Below, piece by piece: positions 1-6,576 of a DNA stretch of 9,181 nucleotides. Source of the DNA: Stenotrophomonas sp. (GTDB lineage: Bacteria; Pseudomonadota; Gammaproteobacteria; Xanthomonadales; Xanthomonadaceae). The translations under genes were made by a program, and so were the position numbers. The stretch spans positions 1 to 9,181 of the forward strand of contig DQIG01000181.1 in assembly GCA_003525885.1 (NCBI GenBank), read 5' to 3'. Below the pieces are notes generated by a model. It searched no databases. It had not been told where the DNA came from and saw nothing but the letters and a program-made list of their open reading frames with translations. Positions within the stretch are counted from its first letter, which is position 1. Every line of letters starts with the position of its first letter.

Positions 1-23
1 TGCCGGCCAGCGGCCGGCACGAC
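1..23 (-). repeat. SMAG-like palindrome downstream of glsB-like gene
   Basis: Positions 1-8 (TGCCGGCC) and 12-19 (GGCCGGCA) form a perfect 8-bp stem around a 3-base loop. Read on the minus strand it is preceded by GTCG (20-23), one base off the GTAG head of SMAG elements. The palindrome is the same as the one at 8653-8671. It lies 11 bases beyond the stop codon of the minus-strand gene. It could fold in the 3' end of that transcript, but there is no visible T-run, so a terminator role is unproven. More of the element may lie outside the window. Confidence 0.75.
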
Positions 24-30
24 CCTCAGA

Positions 31-282
31 TCACCGTATGCTCTTGCGGGTGAACAGGTTGACGATCGCCAGCAGGATGACCGCACCGATCAGCGAGAAC
101 AGGAAGGTGCGGATGGTGATCGCTTCGTTGATGCCGCCGCCGAACAGCCAGCCGGAAATCAGCGCGCCGACGATGCCGACCACGATGTTGAGGATGATGC
201 CCTGCTGGGCATCGCGCTTCATGATGATGCTGGCCAGCCAGCCTACGATGCCGCCGACGATCAGCCAGATGATGATGCCCAT
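31..282 (-). CDS. GlsB/YeaQ/YmgE family stress-response membrane protein
   Basis: This 83-residue protein is almost entirely membrane-embedded, with three hydrophobic segments at about residues 3-21, 28-47 and 60-78. They are glycine-rich, and the N-terminus (MGIIIWLIVGGIVGWLAS) followed by a short KRDAQQG loop is typical of the transglycosylase-associated / GlsB-YeaQ-YmgE family (PF04226). Family members are small inner-membrane proteins, often induced by envelope or general stress; their biochemical role is unknown. The start is the ATG at 282-280 because GGAGG (complement of 290-294) sits 7 bases upstream. Upstream extensions of the same frame run antisense to the neighbouring gene and look artefactual. 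It is divergent from the phosphopantetheinyl transferase gene and appears monocistronic. Family assignment is firm; function is not. Confidence 0.93.
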   Translation of the reverse strand: MGIIIWLIVGGIVGWLASIIMKRDAQQGIILNIVVGIVGALISGWLFGGGINEAITIRTFLFSLIGAVILLAIVNLFTRKSIR

Positions 283-366
283 GATCGAACCTCCGGTGGG
301 GAACTGTGACCAGTTGACGCGCAGGGCTGTGAACCCGTCGTGGAATTGCGTGATGGGCGTGTGCGG
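283..366. promoter_or_regulatory. Divergent intergenic region with small inverted repeat
   Basis: This 84-base gap separates two divergent genes and must hold the promoter of the minus-strand gene, and probably that of the plus-strand gene. AACTG (302-306) and CAGTT (311-315) form a 5-bp inverted repeat with a 4-base spacer, a possible operator. A TTGACG hexamer at 314-319 (plus) resembles a -35 box but no matching -10 follows at the right distance. TTCACA on the minus strand (333-328) has the same problem. The ribosome-binding GGAGG of the minus-strand gene is at 294-290. No sigma-70 promoter can be assigned convincingly on either strand. Confidence 0.3.
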
Positions 367-966
367 ATGAGCCTGCCAGCCACCCTCGATGGCCCGTGGC
401 GCTTCGGTCCGGTGACGGTCTGGCGGCGCCCGCATGTGCCGGGCCAGCGTGGTGAACCGCAGGCGCGACAGGTGCTGGCACAGGCATTGGGCGCCGACCC
501 GCAGACGCTGCCGCTGGTCCGCGATGACAAGGGCCGGCCGGAACTGAGCGGCGCACTGGCCCATTACGGCACCGGCTGGAGCCACAGCGGCGAGGTGCTG
601 CTGGTGGCGCTGGGCGAAGGCGTGCGGCTGGGCGTGGACCTGGAGCTGCTGCGGCCGCGGGCCCGACTGCTGGAGATCGTGCAGCGCTTCTTCCACCCCG
701 AGGAGGTGGCCTGGCTGCAAAGCCTGGACGCGGCCGGGCGCGAGCACTGGTTCTTCCGCGTGTGGTGCATCAAGGAGGCCATCCTGAAGGCGCACGGCCA
801 GGGCATCTCGTTCGGCCTGCACCGCCTGCAGCTGGCGCCGGGGGCCGATGGCGCCCTGCACCTGCGCTGGTGCGACCCGGAACTGGGCGAGGCCGCGCGC
901 TGGCACCTGCACGAATGGCAGGCCACCGGCCAGTTCCGTGCGGCATTGGCCTGGTATCCGCACTGA
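367..966 (+). CDS. 4'-phosphopantetheinyl transferase (Sfp/HetI/AcpT type)
   Basis: The enzyme transfers 4'-phosphopantetheine from CoA to a conserved serine of acyl- or peptidyl-carrier proteins, turning apo into holo carriers in the cytoplasm. From the ATG at 367 it has 199 residues. Visible signatures are RDDKGRPEL (52-60), WSHS (71-74), GVDLE (89-93; D91 and E93 are the expected Mg/CoA-phosphate ligands), FF (108-109) and WCIKEAILKAHG (133-144; W133, K136, E137 and K141 match the family's W-x(2)-KEA-x(3)-K). In-frame GTG codons at 340 and 361 could extend it by 9 or 2 residues. None of these starts has a strong Shine-Dalgarno, and 367 is preferred because family similarity seems to begin there. 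No carrier protein, PKS or NRPS gene lies nearby, so its partner (fatty acid, pigment or siderophore pathway) cannot be told from context. Confidence 0.9.
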   Translation: MSLPATLDGPWRFGPVTVWRRPHVPGQRGEPQARQVLAQALGADPQTLPLVRDDKGRPELSGALAHYGTGWSHSGEVLLVALGEGVRLGVDLELLRPRARLLEIVQRFFHPEEVAWLQSLDAAGREHWFFRVWCIKEAILKAHGQGISFGLHRLQLAPGADGALHLRWCDPELGEAARWHLHEWQATGQFRAALAWYPH

Positions 967-993
967 AGCGGGGAATCAGCGCGCAAAACCGGC

Positions 994-999
994 GATAAT
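994..999 (+). promoter_or_regulatory. Probable -10 box of rsmG, leaderless-type
   Basis: GATAAT matches the sigma-70 -10 consensus at five of six positions and ends only 6 bases before the rsmG ATG at 1006. Transcription from it would begin at or next to the start codon. No GGAG-like ribosome-binding sequence lies between the box and the ATG, which fits a leaderless mRNA. No good -35 is seen at 15-18 bases spacing (GGGAAT at 971-976), so strength is uncertain. Confidence 0.45.
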
Positions 1000-1005
1000 G
1001 TCGGC

Positions 1006-1644
1006 ATGAGCGAACACCCACTTCCCGCCAGCGTGGCTGCCACGCTGGAACAGGGCCTGGCCAGCATGGGCCTGGACGCCGCGCTGGCGCCGCCGCTGCT
1101 GCGCTACCTGGCCCTGCTGCACCGCTGGAACGGCACCTACAACCTCACCGCCATCCGCGACCCGCAGGAGATGGTCACCCGCCACCTGCTGGACTCGCTG
1201 GCGATGCAGCCGTTCGTGGCCGATGGCAGCCTGGCTGATCTCGGCACCGGCCCGGGGCTGCCCGGCATCCCGCTGGCGATTGCCTGCCCGGGCCTGCAGG
1301 TCACCCTGGTCGAGAGCAACGGCAAGAAGGCGCGCTTCATGCGCGAGGCCGTGCGCCAGCTGGGCCTGGACAATGCCCGCGTGGCCGAATCGCGCGCCGA
1401 GGCGCTGGACGAGGCCGGCCGCTACGACCAGCTGACCGCGCGCGCGATGGACACCCTGGCCGGCATCGTCCGCGTCGGTGGCCATCTGCTGCGCCCTGGC
1501 GGCGTGCTGCTGGCCATGAAGGGCGTCTACCCGCATGAGGAAATCGCGGACCTGCCGGCTGGCTGGCAGGTGCGTGAGGTGACCCCGTTGAGCGTGCCCG
1601 GCCTGGCCGGCGAACGCCATCTGGTCACCGTTACAGGTCCCTGA
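1006..1644 (+). CDS. rsmG: 16S rRNA (guanine527-N7)-methyltransferase RsmG
   Basis: RsmG (formerly GidB) uses S-adenosylmethionine to methylate N7 of G527 in 16S rRNA of the 30S subunit; loss of the family enzyme is known to give low-level streptomycin resistance. The 212-residue length is normal for the family. Conserved parts in order: the substrate-side motif RWNGTYNLTAIRD (40-52) with HLLDSLA (60-66), the SAM-binding loop DLGTGPGLPG (78-87), VESNGKKARFMREA (102-115) as the second Rossmann motif, and a TARA loop (144-147) followed by GGHLLRPGGVLLAMKG. It stands just upstream of parA, as in many bacteria where gidB precedes the parAB pair. The start has no Shine-Dalgarno but a -10-like box just before it. 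Confidence 0.97.
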   Translation: MSEHPLPASVAATLEQGLASMGLDAALAPPLLRYLALLHRWNGTYNLTAIRDPQEMVTRHLLDSLAMQPFVADGSLADLGTGPGLPGIPLAIACPGLQVTLVESNGKKARFMREAVRQLGLDNARVAESRAEALDEAGRYDQLTARAMDTLAGIVRVGGHLLRPGGVLLAMKGVYPHEEIADLPAGWQVREVTPLSVPGLAGERHLVTVTGP

Positions 1645-1690
1645 TTCCCGCCGCCAGCCCTTTGTGGAACAACGGGTTGGCGATCCACGA

Positions 1691-1729
1691 TTTCCGCAAG
1701 GGGCCGGTTGTACGCATAATGACCGGTCC
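1691..1729 (+). promoter_or_regulatory. Putative parAB promoter with overlapping inverted repeat
   Basis: CATAAT at 1715-1720 matches the -10 consensus at five of six positions. A weak -35 (TTTCCG, 1691-1696) lies 18 bases upstream. Around the -10 is an imperfect inverted repeat, GGGCCGGT (1701-1708) and ACCGGTCC (1722-1729), with seven of eight bases complementary. A repeat centred on a -10 box is a plausible operator. Whether ParA, ParB or another protein binds it cannot be told from sequence. The Shine-Dalgarno GAGG of parA is at 1744-1747. Confidence 0.4.
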
Positions 1730-1756
1730 CAGCACACGTCGACGAGGCACACCCGC

Positions 1757-2554
1757 ATGGCCCGCATCATCGCCATCGCCAACCAGAAGGGTGGCGTCGG
1801 CAAGACCACGACCGCCGTCAACCTGGCCGCTTCCCTGGCCAACGCACCCAAGCGCGTGCTGTTGGTCGACCTGGATTCGCAGGGCAACGCGACCATGGGC
1901 AGTGGCGTGGACAAGCGTGAGCTGGTCTCCTCCACCTACGATCTGCTGCTGGGCGAGTCCAGCGCCGCCGATGTGCGCGTGCAGACCGCCGAAGGCTACG
2001 ACCTGCTGCCCGGCAACATTGATCTGACTGCCGCCGAGATCCAGCTGATGGCGCAGAGCGAGCGCGAGCAGCGGCTGAAGCGCGCGCTGGCACCGATCCG
2101 CGACGAGTACGACTACATCCTGATCGACTGCCCGCCGGCGCTGTCGCTGCTGACGCTCAACGCGCTGGCCGCCGCCGATTCGGTGATCGTGCCGATGCAG
2201 TGCGAGTACTACGCGCTGGAAGGGCTGAGCGCGCTGGTGGAAACCATCGAAGCGCTGCGTGCCAACCTCAACCCGGCGCTGGAGATTGAAGGCGTGTTGC
2301 GCACCATGTTCGACGTGCGCAACAACCTGGCCAACGCGGTCTCGGCCGAGCTCACCGAGCACTTCGGCGACCGCGTGTTCCGCACCATCGTGCCGCGCAA
2401 CGTGCGCCTGGCCGAGGCGCCGAGCCATGGCCAGAGCATCGTCGGCTACGACCGCGCCTCGCGCGGCGGCGTGGCTTACCTGGGCCTGGCCGGCGAGATC
2501 ATCCGCCGCAACAACGAACGCAACAAGGCCGCCAAGGCCGTGGAGACCGTCTGA
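1757..2554 (+). CDS. parA: Chromosome-partitioning ATPase ParA (Soj)
   Basis: This is a 265-residue deviant-Walker ATPase that drives segregation of the chromosome origin. ATP-bound dimers bind DNA non-specifically, and ParB bound at parS stimulates hydrolysis. Seen in sequence: the deviant Walker A KGGVGKTT (11-18, signature K11 and catalytic K16), Walker A' VLLVDLDSQGN (34-44), Walker B ILIDCPP (121-127), and the C-terminal stretch PRNVRLAEAPSHGQSIVGYD (213-232) that is characteristic of chromosomal Soj/ParA. It has no N-terminal HTH extension, so it is the short chromosomal type and not a P1/F plasmid type. The ATG at 1757 is chosen because Walker A follows at the normal distance and GAGG (1744-1747) is 9 bases upstream. 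It overlaps parB by one base, indicating translational coupling. Confidence 0.98.
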   Translation: MARIIAIANQKGGVGKTTTAVNLAASLANAPKRVLLVDLDSQGNATMGSGVDKRELVSSTYDLLLGESSAADVRVQTAEGYDLLPGNIDLTAAEIQLMAQSEREQRLKRALAPIRDEYDYILIDCPPALSLLTLNALAAADSVIVPMQCEYYALEGLSALVETIEALRANLNPALEIEGVLRTMFDVRNNLANAVSAELTEHFGDRVFRTIVPRNVRLAEAPSHGQSIVGYDRASRGGVAYLGLAGEIIRRNNERNKAAKAVETV

Positions 2555-3477
2555 TGACCAGCAGCAAGCCGGCAGCCAAGAAGCGAGGCCTCGGCCGTGG
2601 CCTGGATGCGCTGCTGGGCCCGAAGGGGGCGGTCAGCCAGGTGCAGGCCACCACCGCGGTGATCGAGCCGCTGCCGGGTGAAGTGCTGCGCAAGCTGGCC
2701 GTTGGCCAGCTGCAGCCGGGCAAGTACCAGCCGCGCCGCGAGATGGACGAGGGCAAGCTCTCCGAGCTGGCCGACTCGATCAAGTCGCAGGGCGTGATCC
2801 AGCCGATCCTGGTGCGCCAGCTGCCGGCGGGCAACTACGAAATCGTCGCCGGTGAGCGCCGCTGGCGCGCATCGCAGCTGGCCGGGCTGGACGAAGTGCC
2901 GGTGGTGGTGCGCGAGCTGGAAGACCGTACCGTCATCGCGATGGCGCTGATCGAGAACATCCAGCGCGAAGACCTCAACCCGCTGGAAGAAGCCGAGGCG
3001 CTGCAGCGCCTGATCAGCGAATTCACCCTGACCCATGCCGAGGCCGCCGAGGCCGTCGGCCGCTCGCGCGCGGCGGTGTCCAACCTGCTGCGCCTGCTGG
3101 AGCTGCCGGTGGCGATCCGCCTGCTGCTGGAAACCCGCCGGCTGGAAATGGGCCATGCCCGCGCGCTGCTGACCCTGGCCCCCGAACTGGCCGGCAAGCT
3201 GGCGCAGGAAGCGGCCGATGAAGGCTGGTCGGTGCGCGAGGTCGAGCGCCGTGCGCAGGCCTTCGCGGCCGGCAAGGTACCGAGCAACCGCCCGGTGGCC
3301 ACGCCGAAGGTGCAGCAGGCCGACATCGCCTCGCTGGAAACCGAACTGTCCGAAGCGCTGGGTGCCAAGGTGGCGATCAGCCACGGCCGGGGCGGCAAGG
3401 GCAAGCTGATCATCCACTACACCGACCTGGATACCCTGGACGGCGTGCTGGAAAAACTGCGTACGCGCCAGGGCTGA
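2554..3477 (+). CDS. parB: Chromosome-partitioning protein ParB (Spo0J), CTPase
   Basis: ParB binds parS sites near the origin, spreads as a CTP-dependent sliding clamp, loads SMC and activates ParA. The 307-residue protein shows the full architecture. The N-terminal ParA-contact peptide KKRGLGRGLDALLG is at 9-22. The ParB/Srx CTP-binding domain follows, with QPRR (59-62), GVIQPILVR (80-88), GERRWRA (100-106) and ENIQREDLNPLEEA (134-147). The parS-binding helix-turn-helix is at about 158-184 (LTHAEAAEAVGRSRAAVSNLLRLL), and the C-terminal dimerisation domain lies at about 255-305. Its ATG sits inside the parA stop (TGATG), so the two are coupled. No convincing parS palindrome is present in this window; the sites are expected elsewhere near oriC. 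Confidence 0.98.
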   Translation: MTSSKPAAKKRGLGRGLDALLGPKGAVSQVQATTAVIEPLPGEVLRKLAVGQLQPGKYQPRREMDEGKLSELADSIKSQGVIQPILVRQLPAGNYEIVAGERRWRASQLAGLDEVPVVVRELEDRTVIAMALIENIQREDLNPLEEAEALQRLISEFTLTHAEAAEAVGRSRAAVSNLLRLLELPVAIRLLLETRRLEMGHARALLTLAPELAGKLAQEAADEGWSVREVERRAQAFAAGKVPSNRPVATPKVQQADIASLETELSEALGAKVAISHGRGGKGKLIIHYTDLDTLDGVLEKLRTRQG

Positions 3478-3515
3478 GCCCGGCGCCGCGCCAGGGGATG
3501 CGGCCTGTTCCTGCC

Positions 3516-3540
3516 GCGTTCCTTCAATGCCAGGGAACGC
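3516..3540. other. Hairpin in the parB-SUFU gap
   Basis: GCGTTCC (3516-3522) and GGAACGC (3534-3540) form a perfect 7-bp stem with an 11-base loop, 38 bases after the parB stop. There is no T-run after it, so it is at best a weak or factor-assisted terminator, or a binding site ahead of the next gene. The rest of this 126-base gap (3478-3603) holds no gene I can support. Confidence 0.3.
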
Positions 3541-3603
3541 ACCGCCGCGCGCACCGGGGGATGCACTGCCTTCCGGCCCGTGGCCTCATCCAGGGAGCAG
3601 GAC

Positions 3604-4335
3604 ATGAGCAACGCATTCGACGACGTCAGCCCGGGCGGTAGCCCGATCATGGTGCACAGCCGCCAGAAGGACTTCAGCCCGCCACAGGGCGAAGAGCACA
3701 TCGAGGCGATCAGCGCGCACATCGAGCGCCATCTGGGCGCGGTGTCCGGTGTCTTCCACGAGATCATCTCCGACCTGGTGCACATCGACGTGCACGTGGT
3801 GCCGGCCAATGATCGTTGCCCCTACCTGCGTCTGGTCACCTCCGGCATGAGCGACCTGCCAATGACCGTGCCCGCCGAGGTGGATGCGGACGTGCCGCGC
3901 TACATGGAGCTGATGGTGACCCTGCCGGCCGACTGGCCGATCACGCAGGACGCCTTCGAGGACGAGCGCAACTACTGGCCGGTGCGCCTGCTGAAGGGCA
4001 TGGCGCGGCTGCCGCACGAGTACGACACCTGGCTGGGCTTCGGCCACACCATTCCCAACGGCCATCCCAGCGAGCCCTATGCCCCGGGCGTGGGCTTCGA
4101 CGGCGCCATCGTGTTGCCGCCGGTGACTGCCCCGGAAGAATTCGCCACGCTGGAACTGGACGACGGCAAGACCATCAGCTTCATGACCCTGGTCCCGCTT
4201 TACCCGGAAGAAATGGACCTGAAGCTGAAGAAGGGTGCCGAGGCGCTGCTCGACCGCTTCGATGCGAAGAAGATCCAGGATGTGATCGAACCCGGCCGCA
4301 CCAACGTGGCCAGGAAGCGTTTCGGGCTGTTCTGA
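3604..4335 (+). CDS. Suppressor of fused (SUFU) domain protein
   Basis: This 243-residue soluble protein, with no signal peptide or membrane segment, consists of one suppressor-of-fused domain (PF05076). Family-like stretches are FHEIISDLVHIDVHVVPAN (51-69), YLRLVTSGMSDLPMTVP (74-90), RYMELMVTLPADWP (99-112) and the late segment FMTLVPLYPEEMDLKLKKGAEALLDRFD (193-220). In animals SUFU restrains Hedgehog signalling. In bacteria the domain occurs alone or in immunity-protein loci of polymorphic toxins, and its biochemical role is undefined. The ATG at 3604 has a good Shine-Dalgarno (GGGAG, 3593-3597). No toxin gene sits beside it, so an immunity role is not supported here. It lies 126 bases after parB and 51 bases before the epimerase gene. 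Family call is strong; function unknown. Confidence 0.9.
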   Translation: MSNAFDDVSPGGSPIMVHSRQKDFSPPQGEEHIEAISAHIERHLGAVSGVFHEIISDLVHIDVHVVPANDRCPYLRLVTSGMSDLPMTVPAEVDADVPRYMELMVTLPADWPITQDAFEDERNYWPVRLLKGMARLPHEYDTWLGFGHTIPNGHPSEPYAPGVGFDGAIVLPPVTAPEEFATLELDDGKTISFMTLVPLYPEEMDLKLKKGAEALLDRFDAKKIQDVIEPGRTNVARKRFGLF

Positions 4336-4386
4336 GTCTGCGGCGTATCCTCTGCACCTGTATTCATTGATTTCCAGGCAACTGCA

Positions 4387-5352
4387 ATGACCATCCTGCT
4401 CACCGGCGCTGCCGGCTTCATCGGTGCCTACACCGCCCGCGCGCTGCTGGAGGCCGGCCGGCCCGTGGTCGGCCTGGACAACTTCAACGATTACTACGAC
4501 CCACAGATCAAGCGCGACCGTGTGGCCGCGCTGTGCCCGGCCCTGGACCTGCGCACGCTCGACCTGACCGACCGCGAAGGCCTGGCGGCACTGTTCGACG
4601 AAGTGAAGCCGGCCGCGGTGATCCACCTGGCCGCACAGGCCGGCGTGCGCTATTCGCTGGAAAACCCGCACGCCTATGTCGACAGCAACCTGGTCGGCTT
4701 CGTCAACATGCTCGAGCTCTGCCGCCACCGTGGCGTACAGCACCTAGTGTATGCCTCCAGCAGTTCGGTTTACGGCGATTCGGCCACGCCGCCGTTCTCC
4801 GAGGACCAGCGCGTGGACCAGCCGCGTTCGCTGTACGCGGCGACCAAGGCGGCCAATGAGCTGATGGCTTACACCTATGCGCAGCTGTACGGCCTGCACG
4901 CGACCGGCCTGCGCTTCTTCACCGTGTATGGCCCGTGGGGCCGGCCGGACATGGCACCGCTGCTGTTCTCCCGCGCGGTGCTGGCCGGGCGGCCGATCGA
5001 CGTGTTCAACGAAGGCCGCATGCAGCGCGATTTCACACATGTCTCCGACATCGTGTCGGGTATTCTCGGCGCGCTCGCGCACCCGGCCGACGGTCCGGTG
5101 CCGCACCGGGTGTTCAACCTCGGCAACCATACGCCGGTCGAGCTGGAGCGCTTCATCAGCGTGATCGAGCAGGCCGCCGGCCGCCCCGCGCAGAAGGTCT
5201 ACAAGCCCATGCAGCCCGGTGACATGGTGCGCACGATGGCCGATACCCGGCGCGCGCATGACGCCTTCGGCTTCGATGCGGTGACCCCGATCGAACAGGG
5301 GCTGCCTCCCGTTGTGGAATGGTGCCGCGAGTACTTTGGCGACCGTGCTTGA
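4387..5352 (+). CDS. NAD-dependent epimerase, probable UDP-glucuronate 4-epimerase
   Basis: This extended SDR enzyme has 321 residues. It has the NAD-binding glycine motif TGAAGFIG (6-13), then NFNDYYDPQIKRDR (32-45), HLAAQAGVRYSLENP (80-94), YASSSSVYG (122-130) and the catalytic Y150-x3-K154 pair in SLYAATKAANE. The NDYYDPxIKRDR and QAGVRYSLENP blocks are typical of UDP-glucuronate 4-epimerases (LspL/CapI/GAE group), which interconvert UDP-GlcA and UDP-GalA. UDP-glucose or UDP-GlcNAc epimerases are the alternatives. The ATG at 4387 has only a weak CAGG (4375-4378) as ribosome-binding site. The glycosyltransferase gene starts 90 bases downstream on the same strand, suggesting a sugar-nucleotide supply role for it. 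The substrate is inferred from family resemblance, not shown. Confidence 0.88.
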   Translation: MTILLTGAAGFIGAYTARALLEAGRPVVGLDNFNDYYDPQIKRDRVAALCPALDLRTLDLTDREGLAALFDEVKPAAVIHLAAQAGVRYSLENPHAYVDSNLVGFVNMLELCRHRGVQHLVYASSSSVYGDSATPPFSEDQRVDQPRSLYAATKAANELMAYTYAQLYGLHATGLRFFTVYGPWGRPDMAPLLFSRAVLAGRPIDVFNEGRMQRDFTHVSDIVSGILGALAHPADGPVPHRVFNLGNHTPVELERFISVIEQAAGRPAQKVYKPMQPGDMVRTMADTRRAHDAFGFDAVTPIEQGLPPVVEWCREYFGDRA

Positions 5353-5442
5353 GCAGTGATCCTCACGCGGCCGGGTTCATCTTCGGATAACCTCGGCTGC
5401 GGAGAATGCGCGGTCTTTGTCCCCCCCTTGGCCGAGTGCCTT

Positions 5443-6165
5443 ATGAGCCAACCCGAGCTTTCCGTTGTCGTCCCCGTATTCAACGAGCGCGACAATGTCG
5501 CCCCGCTGGTCGCCGAAATCACCGCTGCGCTGCGTGGCCGGCTGCCGTTCGAGATCGTCTACATCGACGATCACTCGCGCGATGACACCCTGGCGGTGCT
5601 GCAGGGCCTGAAGGCGACCACCCCGGAACTGCGCGTGCTGCACCATGTGAACCAGAGCGGGCAGAGCACCGCCGTGCGCACCGGCGTCAAGCATGCGCGG
5701 GCGCCATGGATCGCCACCCTGGATGGCGATGGCCAGAACGATCCGGCCGATATCCCCAAGCTGCTCGCCGCACGCGACGCCGCCGAGGCGCAGGTGAAGC
5801 TGTTCGCCGGCTGGCGCGTCAACCGCCAGGACAGCGGCAGCAAGCGCTGGGCCAGCCGCTGGGCCAACGCCATCCGCGCGCGCATGCTGCGCGATGACAC
5901 GCCCGACACCGGCTGCGGCATCAAGCTGTTCGAACGCAGCGCGTTCCTCGACCTGCCGTACTTCGACCACATGCACCGCTACCTGCCTGCGCTGATGCAG
6001 CGTGCCGGCTGGAAGACCACCAGCGTGCCGGTCAATCACCGCCACCGTACCGCCGGCGTGTCCAAGTACAACAACCTGGGCCGTGCGCTGGTCGGCATCC
6101 GTGACCTGCGCGGCGTGGCCTGGCTGATCACCCGCAGCAAGCGCACCACGGTGGAAGAGCGATGA
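5443..6165 (+). CDS. Family 2 glycosyltransferase, polyprenyl-phosphate (DPM1-like) type
   Basis: This cytoplasmic-face GT-A enzyme of 240 residues is of the type that moves a sugar from a nucleotide donor onto a polyprenyl phosphate. Motifs are SVVVPVFNE (7-15), IDDHSRDDT (41-49), LDGDGQNDP (93-101, with the DxD metal site D94/D96), DTGCGIKLF (155-163) and RHRTAGVSKYN (200-210), the last characteristic of dolichol-phosphate-mannose synthase-like enzymes. It lacks the C-terminal membrane helices of ArnC-like relatives. The reading frame is open back to 5356, but the ATG at 5443 is preferred because SVVVPVFNE then sits at its normal place near the N-terminus; GAG at 5434-5436 is a weak ribosome-binding site. 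It overlaps the next gene by 4 bases (ATGA), which implies coupled translation. The epimerase upstream suggests a uronic-acid donor, which is an inference. Confidence 0.92.
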   Translation: MSQPELSVVVPVFNERDNVAPLVAEITAALRGRLPFEIVYIDDHSRDDTLAVLQGLKATTPELRVLHHVNQSGQSTAVRTGVKHARAPWIATLDGDGQNDPADIPKLLAARDAAEAQVKLFAGWRVNRQDSGSKRWASRWANAIRARMLRDDTPDTGCGIKLFERSAFLDLPYFDHMHRYLPALMQRAGWKTTSVPVNHRHRTAGVSKYNNLGRALVGIRDLRGVAWLITRSKRTTVEER

Positions 6166-6512
6166 TGGGCCTGGAGCTGCACTGGCTCGACCAGCCGCTG
6201 ACCTGGCTGTACTGGACCGGCCTGCACGTGACCGGCTGGAAGCTGATCGGTTACACCGGCGCGCTGATGTTCGGTGGCCGCTGGCTGGTCCAGTTCGTCG
6301 CCTCCAAGCGTGCCGGCAAGCCGGTCATCCCGCGCCTGTTCTGGTACATGAGCGTGGTCGGCAGCCTGATGACGCTGAGCTACTTCCTGTTCTCGGCCAA
6401 GCAGGACTCGGTGGGCGTGCTGCAGAACCTGTTCCCGGCGTTCACCGCCCTGTACAGCCTGCAACTGGATATCAAGCACAGGGGCTGGAAGCGCGACAGG
6501 GCCAGCCATTGA
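6162..6512 (+). CDS. Lipid-A-disaccharide synthase N-terminal (LAB_N) domain membrane protein
   Basis: This 116-residue inner-membrane protein has three hydrophobic segments at about 26-46, 57-79 and 83-101. The run WKLIGYTGALMFGGRWLVQF followed by SKRAGKPVIPRLFWYMSVVGSLMTLSYF and FPAFTALYSLQLD matches the small LAB_N family (PF07578), found as short stand-alone proteins or fused to LpxB. Such proteins commonly sit next to DPM1-like GT2 genes and are thought to help handle or flip the lipid-linked sugar, by analogy with the small membrane proteins of aminoarabinose loci; direct proof is lacking. Two start codons are possible, ATG 6162 (overlapping the upstream stop by 4) or ATG 6165. It is not a lipid-A-disaccharide synthase, because the catalytic LpxB part is absent. 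Confidence 0.88.
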   Translation: MMGLELHWLDQPLTWLYWTGLHVTGWKLIGYTGALMFGGRWLVQFVASKRAGKPVIPRLFWYMSVVGSLMTLSYFLFSAKQDSVGVLQNLFPAFTALYSLQLDIKHRGWKRDRASH

Positions 6513-6519
6513 GGCCCCC

Positions 6520-6558
6520 GGGGTCGGATCCCTTTCCGTAGGACAGGGCTCTGACCCC
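6520..6558. repeat. Long imperfect hairpin, copy 1
   Basis: The left arm GGGGTCGGATCCCTTTCC (6520-6537), loop GTA and right arm GGACAGGGCTCTGACCCC (6541-6558) make an 18-position stem. It has two T-C mismatches and one G-T pair, which would be a G-U wobble in RNA. It starts 8 bases after the LAB_N stop codon and could end that transcript or protect its 3' end. The left arm is identical to that of the hairpin at 8687-8725, so this is a dispersed repeat and not only a local terminator. No T-run follows. Confidence 0.75.
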
Positions 6559-6576
6559 CGTCAGGATCCCCGGCGC

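Noticed and set aside
314..342. TTGACG as a -35 box for the phosphopantetheinyl transferase gene
   Set aside because: The sequence 16-18 bases downstream has no resemblance to a -10 box.
38..370. 110-codon plus-strand frame across the glsB-like gene
   Set aside because: It is the reverse complement of a clear three-helix membrane protein with a good ribosome-binding site; its methionine-rich translation is an artefact of CAT codons on the other strand.
3793..3798. CACGTG core as a possible parS site (also 6225-6230)
   Set aside because: Both lie within coding sequence and lack the flanking bases of a TGTTTCACGTGAAACA-like palindrome. GTGGAACA at 1665-1672 likewise lacks its mirror half.
5356..5442. 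29-residue N-terminal extension of the glycosyltransferase
   Set aside because: The extension has no family similarity, and the GT2 motif SVVVPVFNE sits at the expected distance from the ATG at 5443.
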